DNA of 64,000 nt from Callorhinus ursinus. Its lineage: Eukaryota; Chordata; Mammalia; Carnivora; Otariidae. The notes under the pieces were generated by a model. It was not told the origin of the DNA. It worked only from the letters and a program-made list of their open reading frames with translations, and did not search any database. Shown piece by piece: positions 58,335-64,000 of the stretch (position 1 is the first letter of the stretch; the number at the start of each line of letters is the position of its first letter). The DNA lies in the NCBI RefSeq assembly GCF_003265705.1, contig NW_020312775.1:1440067-1504066 (forward strand), given 5' to 3'. Position numbers and translations under genes: made by a program.

Positions 58335-61015
58335 CTTATCATTTCTTTTCAAATATATTTTTATTTTAGAATAGATTCAGATTTATGAAAAGTTGCAAAG
58401 ATAGTATGGAGAGTTTACATATACCCTGCATTCTGTTTCCCCTACTGTTAACATCTTACATTAGTATGGCACAATTGTCACAACTAATGAACTAATATTG
58501 ATACATTGTTAACTAAAGTCCATACTTTTTTTATTTCCTTCGTTTTTAATCTAATGTCTTTTTTCATTCCCAGAAACACATTTAAGATACCATATTACAT
58601 TTACCTATCCTGTCTCTTTAGGTCCCTCTTGGCTGTGATGGTTTCTCAGACTTTGTTTTTGATGACTTTGACCGTTTTGAGGAATACTGGTCAGGTATTT
58701 TGTAGATTGTCCCCCATTTGGGTTTATATGATGTTTTTCTCATGATTAGACTAGGTTATGTATTTCTGGGAGGAAGTCACAAAATGTCCTTCTTGTCACA
58801 TCATATCATGGGTACATGCTATCAGCATGATTTATCACTGATGATATTAACCTTGATCATCTGTCTGAGGTAGTGTTTGTCAGGTTTCTCCACTATAAAG
58901 TTACTCTTTCTCCTCTTTTTCCTTACTGTTCTCTTTGGAAGGGAGTTATTTTGTGCAGCCCACATTTGAGGAGTGGGGAATTATGCTTCACCTCCTTGAT
59001 GGGAGACTATCTACATAAATTATTTGGAATTCTTTTATATGGGAGGTTTATTATGAGTATATTATCCTCCATTTATTTATTTACTAAATCTTTTATTAAC
59101 ACCAATATGGACTTATGGAAATTTATTTTACACTTTGGGTTATAATCTAATACTACTTTATTCTCTTTTTCACATCACTCCAACTTTGGCCCCTGGGAGC
59201 TCTTTCAATTGATTGCTGTGTCTCTTTGACATGACCCCATCATTTTTTTTTCTAACACTTCCTTACTTTCTGGTATTACAAGATGCTCCAGGCTCATTCA
59301 GTCTATTTCCATTTTCAATCTTAGAGTCTGCCATTTCTCCAAGGAGCCCTGGTTCCTTTTATTGCAGAATGATATTAGAAACTAAGATCTGGGTACTGGG
59401 TGTAGTGTTTCTTTTTGTGCAGGTTTGCTGATGACAAATTCTCTCAGCTTTTGTTTGCCTGATAAAGTATTTATTTGGTCTTTATTTTTGGAGGTTCCCC
59501 ACCTTGGATATAGAATTCTTTTCCAGCTTATATTCTTTCTAACAAGAAGTAAGTACTCATTCTTATCTTTATTCCTGTATATGTAAGGTATTCTTATTCT
59601 TCCTCTGGCTGCATTTAGGAACTTTTTTTCTGTATCAATTTCAGCATCTTGATTATGATGTGCCTATACATAATTTTCTTTGTGCTTATACTGCTTGGGT
59701 TTGTGGAATTTTTTGGATCTGTGAATTCACAGTTATTATCAAATAGGAAAACTTTCAGCCATTATTTCTTCAAATATTTTCTCTGAACCTCCATTCTGGG
59801 ACTCCAATTACTTATAGGTTAGACTACTTGATATTGACCCACATATCACTAAGGCTCTGTTCATCTTTTTTCAACTTTTCATCCCCTTCTTGTGCTTCGA
59901 TTTGGATAGTTTCCACTGCAGCATCTAAAAATGTACTCATTTTCTACAGCGTCTAATTTGCTGTCAATCCTACTCGGTGAAATTTCCATTTCAAATATTA
60001 TATTTTCACCTCTAATTCTTTCCTTTGGTCCTTTCCTATAGTTCTCATTTCTTTCCTCATTATGGCAATATTTTCCTTTAACCTATGACCTTTCCTTTAA
60101 CCTTTAACCTTAATATTTTAATAGGTATTCTAAATTTTTTGTCTGCTAATTCCATCCTCTCTGTCATTTCTGTGTCTTTTTTTGTGTCTGATATTTCTCC
60201 TGGTTATGGGTCATATTTTCCTGCTTCTTCACGTGTATAGTAGTTGTTTATTGGATGCTGAATATTGTGATGTTTTATTGTTGAGTGCCTGGATTTTAGT
60301 GTTTTATCTTAAAGAATGTTGAGCCTTGTTTTGGGAGGCAGTTAAATCACTTCCAGATCAGCCTTAAACTTTCAAGGCTTGTTTGTAAGTTTTGTTATGG
60401 CAGGCTTAGGATAGCCTTTACTGTAGGGCTAGGTTAGCTATACTACTAATGTGTGATCATCCTGGGGTCTCTACTTAAGTGCCTGGGTACTCTACAACAT
60501 TTTTTTGCTCTGGCTGGCTGGAAAGCAAACATTTCCTAGTCCTGTATGAGCTCTGGGAATTGTTCACCTTCCAGCTCTCCAGCAGTTGTTCTTTGCCCAT
60601 CCTCACTGGAATTTCATGCTATGCATGCACAACTCAGTATGTATCAAAGACTAAAGGGAATTCCTATGCCAATTTCTGTAGTTCTTTCTTTGTATAGGTC
60701 TCTCCTCTCTAGTACTCTGCTCCACTAATTATAGCTGCCTCAGTCTCCCTGAATTCTGATCTCTGACCTCAAATCAGCAAGATCACTGTGTTCTGCTTGG
60801 ACTTTCCATCCATGTGCTGTTGTCCAGAAACTGCTTCTAGGCAGCAAGCTGAGACAATCATAGAGATTACCTCATTTGTTTCTCTTTCAAAAATCAGTCT
60901 TGCACTGCCTGTTGTCTATTGTCTGAAAACAGTTGTCTCCTATATTTTGCTTAGTTTTCTAGTCATTTATGGTAGGAGGGCAAGTCCAGTGACAGTTACT
61001 CTATCATGAGTGTGA
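58335..61015 (-). mobile_element. HAL1 half-LINE (ORF1-only L1 relative)
   Basis: Read in reverse, the 5'UTR-like and ORF1-like sequence (about 61015-59430) is followed directly by an old L1-type 3'UTR (59420-58335). There is no endonuclease or reverse transcriptase between them. Typical phrases are tctcagcttttgtttgcctg with aaagtatttatttggtcttt for the ORF1 end, and agtactggtcaggtattttg-like text for the 3'UTR. That order defines HAL1. The coding frame is fully decayed. Confidence 0.7.
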
Positions 61016-61029
61016 GTGGAAATTCTATT

Positions 61030-61560
61030 CATAAAAGTATAATAATTGAAATAAAAAATATGACTGATGGAATCAATCCCAGGATAAATTTAGCTAAAGA
61101 AAAAATTGGTGAGTTAAAGATAAAATTGAAGAACTTTCCCAGAAGGTAGTAGGAAAAGATAAAGAGATAGAAAATACGAAAGAAAATCCATAGGATATGG
61201 AAGATGAAAATAAAATTCCAATATCAAATAAAAGGAGTCAAAGAAATAGACAAAATCAAAAGTAGGAAGAAGTAGTTACTTTAAGAAATAATGGAAATAA
61301 ATTTTCCAGAATTGAAAAATAATGAAAGACTTAATGTAGTAAAGAGCCATAGAGTGTCAAACAGGAGAGAAAAGGAAAACCTATACTAGATACTCTAGAG
61401 TGAACATTAAGAGCATCAAAGAGAAAATTCTGAGTGTCCTGAAAGAACAAAGAATGCACCTACAAAGTATCAAGAATCAGGTAAATCTCAGACTTTTCAA
61501 TAGCAGCATTAGTTGTAAGAAGAAAATGAAGTATCATTGGGGAGATTAATAGGTGAGCTT
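61030..61560 (+). mobile_element. Second HAL1/L1 ORF1 fragment, opposite orientation
   Basis: Plus-strand ORF1-like text: ggaaataaattttccagaat, gagccatagagtgtcaaaca, aacattaagagcatcaaaga, gaatcaggtaaatctcagac. It corresponds to the same ORF1 region as about 59430-59700 in the neighbour but faces the other way. Confidence 0.6.
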
Positions 61561-62765
61561 CACAGAGAAAAAGCCTGGGAGGGAGGGGAAACCAGAGGAA
61601 GAACTGAATTAATTGGTAACTGATTAAAAGCCTCCACAGCTATAGTTTAATGGTACAAAAGTTTTGTGCATATCTTCCAGGACAGAAAATTAGGCATGAT
61701 TTTCCCCCACTGGATGATCTTTCTCCTCTGGGGTTAAAAGAATAATTTCATCTTGCATTTGTATTACATTTTATATATTTAAAATTATAGTAATACTTAC
61801 TATCACATTTGGACATTTTTGGAACAGAAAGCTCAAGTGTTACTGTGTTCAAGTAGCATTTTTTGTCTTATTGTATAGACCAGAATGCTGAAACCCATTA
61901 AAGTCATGCCATGGATTGCTCACAGAGCCAAACCTAAACCCCTACATCTCTAACTCCCACATTTCTGCTGTTTCTTCAGCATAGTGAAAGAGCATGAAAG
62001 CTCAGGTGATCTGGGTGGATTGTCAACTGATTTGTCAAATGGATCTTGCTTAGAAAGGCCTTTTGGCAAGGAGTAGGCATTCTCAAATGAAAGGTAATTG
62101 TGCCATCCATGAGAAGGCTGTATTTGGCTTATGTACCATGATTGTCCTCAGCTCTGAGATATGATCCAATAATGAAAAAACATCTCTTTTCCCACTTGGA
62201 GTTCTTGTTAGTCATTTATGTGGATAAGGTTTTATTGGATAATTATTGTAAATGTGGAACACATGAAGAGTGGTTCCAATTGCATTTTTAGAGCATAAAT
62301 GTATGATAATGAATTTCATGGCAACTCATACAAATTTCCTTGTCTTGAAAGCTACCAGCAGGAGAGACATTACTGTCTGTCAGAGAAATGACAGAGAGGA
62401 AGAAACCCTTCTAATTTCTCCTTCTTAAATATGAAGTGTCTCTTTCCCATGGAGCTCATAAAAGCCTTTCATGTTGTCAGCTATACATAAGCATTGTTTT
62501 TACCAACTACCTTAAGGTTCTAAAAGTATCAGTGAAGGAACAAAAGGACCATAAAAATTCTCAGAAGCTGACTGAACACTACAATCTCAACACCTCCTAA
62601 TTAGGAGGGGAATGGAATCATGAATGCAGCAGTGTGTCAGCCCTATAGCTAGTCTCCTTTTTGGTAGGGTGATGAGCTTCAGAACCTGCTCCATCAATGT
62701 AGAATGTGGTCTCCTGCTTTGTAACTAAAGATGTACTCTGTGAGAATCTGGAAACCCCTGTCTCC
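61561..62765. other. Unannotated, apparently single-copy DNA
   Basis: No repeat, RNA gene or coding sequence recognised. Confidence 0.5.
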
Positions 62766-62767
62766 AC

Positions 62768-62838
62768 TAGACACACACACACATACACATAACATAACAC
62801 ACACACATACATATACACATACACACACACACACACTC
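62768..62838. repeat. Interrupted (CA)n microsatellite
   Basis: CA units with several CATA/TAACA interruptions over about 70 bases. Confidence 0.95.
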
Positions 62839-63004
62839 CCTCTCTAGCAGAACCTTCATGCTATAAAAGCACAGCCCTTGCATAGACCATTGAAAATTAA
62901 AACAGAAATAAGGACGGATGGGGTCTGAACTGTATGTTAGGAAATTTCAGAGTCCTGTGTATCAAAATTGTAAACAAAACAAATACAAAACCTGATCTAA
63001 TATT

Positions 63005-64000
63005 GAAGTCTAAAATGGGAGTTCCAGAGTGCCCTTCCAAAGATTAGGAGCCACTCAATTTGCCCCTAGAAGAAGGGGCCCCAGAAGAACCTTACTCAGA
63101 AAAATGTCCCCACATAACTCCACCCAATCTCATTCAGAGAATAAATGCTCCAGAGTATCCCAGGAGATGCCAAGGAAGATGGTGGCAATTGACTGTGAGA
63201 TGGTGGGCACAGGACCCAAGGGGCATGTCAGTACCTTGGCTTGATGTAGCATTGTCAATTATCACGGAGATGTGCTTTATGATGAGTACATTCTCCCCTC
63301 CCCCCATTGTAGACTACTGGACCAGATGGAGTGGCATCTGGAAGCAGTACATGATGAATGCTGCACCCTTCAAGATCGCTCAAAGCCAGATCTTAAAGAT
63401 ACTCACAGGGAAGACAATGAAGACAGTGGGGGCATGCCACCCACAACTTCAAAGCCCTTCAGTACTTCCACCCCAAGTCCCTCACCCACGACACCTCCCA
63501 TATCCCTCCCCTCCCCAGCCGGAAGGCCCACTGCTTGAAGAATGCCACCATGTCTCTGAAGTGTCTCACCAAGAAGCTTCTGAATCAGGACATGCAGACT
63601 GGGAAAAGTGGACATTCGTCTGTGGAAGATGCTCAGGGCACCATGGAGCTGTACAAGTTGGTTGAAGTGGAATGGGAACAGCACCTGGCCCACAATCCCC
63701 CCAAAAGACTAGCAGCAGTGGGGATGCTGGCAATGTGGGGAGGCAGAGGGAGCATGGCAGCCAGGAGAAACAGGGCTGTGGACCAGTGGACAGCTCTACC
63801 AGCTTCACCTCTCTGCAAACTTGAAGTGTGAGGGAGAAAGAGGCTCCACCCTAGACTTAATATCCATTGAAATTTCACCTCAGGTGTTGTTTTCTGTGTC
63901 TCGTTAAGTATCCCATGGAAGGAGAAAGCTTCTACATCAGACTCAGCCCTATGCTATTTACCTTTTAAATGGTGCTAAACACAGATCCCAGGGTGTTTGC
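63005..64000 (+). pseudogene. ISG20L2: ISG20L2 processed pseudogene, 5'-truncated, runs off right edge
   Basis: ISG20L2 encodes a nucleolar DEDDh-type 3'-5' exoribonuclease. Here the homology starts in the middle of the protein ([14 protein letters not shown] near 63065) and covers the catalytic domain without introns: Exo [17 protein letters not shown] (63180-63230), [37 protein letters not shown], Exo [22 protein letters not shown] (63608-63665). The natural stop follows at about 63705, hidden by one extra C. All three frames are used, so there are several indels, and a stop sits at VSTLA* (63242-63244). The Exo II segment reads THNFKALQ, having lost the catalytic Asp codon. The 3'UTR continues to the window edge. 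Confidence 0.92.

Overview
This is mammalian DNA, almost certainly from a carnivore. Near-identical tRNA-Lys-derived CAN-SINEs (head gcctgggtggctcag, CT-rich stretch, aaataaataaa tail) occur on both strands throughout. Most tails resemble the type found in arctoid caniforms (bears, seals, mustelids); the copy at 24256-24419 looks more dog-like. Carnivore L1s of two families (A and B, distinguished here by their 5'UTR and ORF1) make up much of the rest. I see no intact host protein gene, no tRNA or rRNA gene and no bacterial-type system. The window reads as intergenic or intronic DNA built by layered retrotransposition.

Layout. 1-2358: 5' part of a minus-strand family A L1 running off the left edge. 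2359-9740: an older plus-strand L1, an LTR relic, an ancient minus-strand L1 and four SINEs, two of them forming an inverted pair. 9961-10985: a truncated L1 joined to a MER5-like element through an odd inverted junction. 11000-13600: mostly single-copy with two MIRs. 13620-24432: an old L1 containing a SINE, in whose flank sits a full-length family A L1 carrying an apparent 3' transduction. 24433-28000: L1 pieces, a short twin-primed L1, tandemly nested SINEs and a microsatellite. 28000-32000: mostly single-copy, with a possible unidentified pseudogene and a solo-LTR-like block. 32160-37540: an old L1 split by a twin-primed family A L1, then an ancient L1 with a SINE flanked by 85-bp direct repeats. 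37540-40630: mostly single-copy.

40631-49539 is one RPL6 retropseudogene with perfect 14-bp target-site duplications. It is split first by a 6.2-kb family B L1, itself split by a third L1, and again in its 3'UTR by a further L1 that holds a SINE. 51530-57590 is a second long family B L1 in the opposite orientation, with a SINE in its 3'UTR. 58335-61560 holds two half-LINEs (HAL1) in opposite orientations. 63005-64000 is a decayed retrocopy of the nuclease gene ISG20L2.

No genes here appear to act together. The value of the window is its insertion history: target-site duplications give an order of events, two L1s show 5' inversion, one carries a traceable 3' flank, and the family A L1 5'UTR contains two diverged tandem units. 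I did not find a convincing new functional system.
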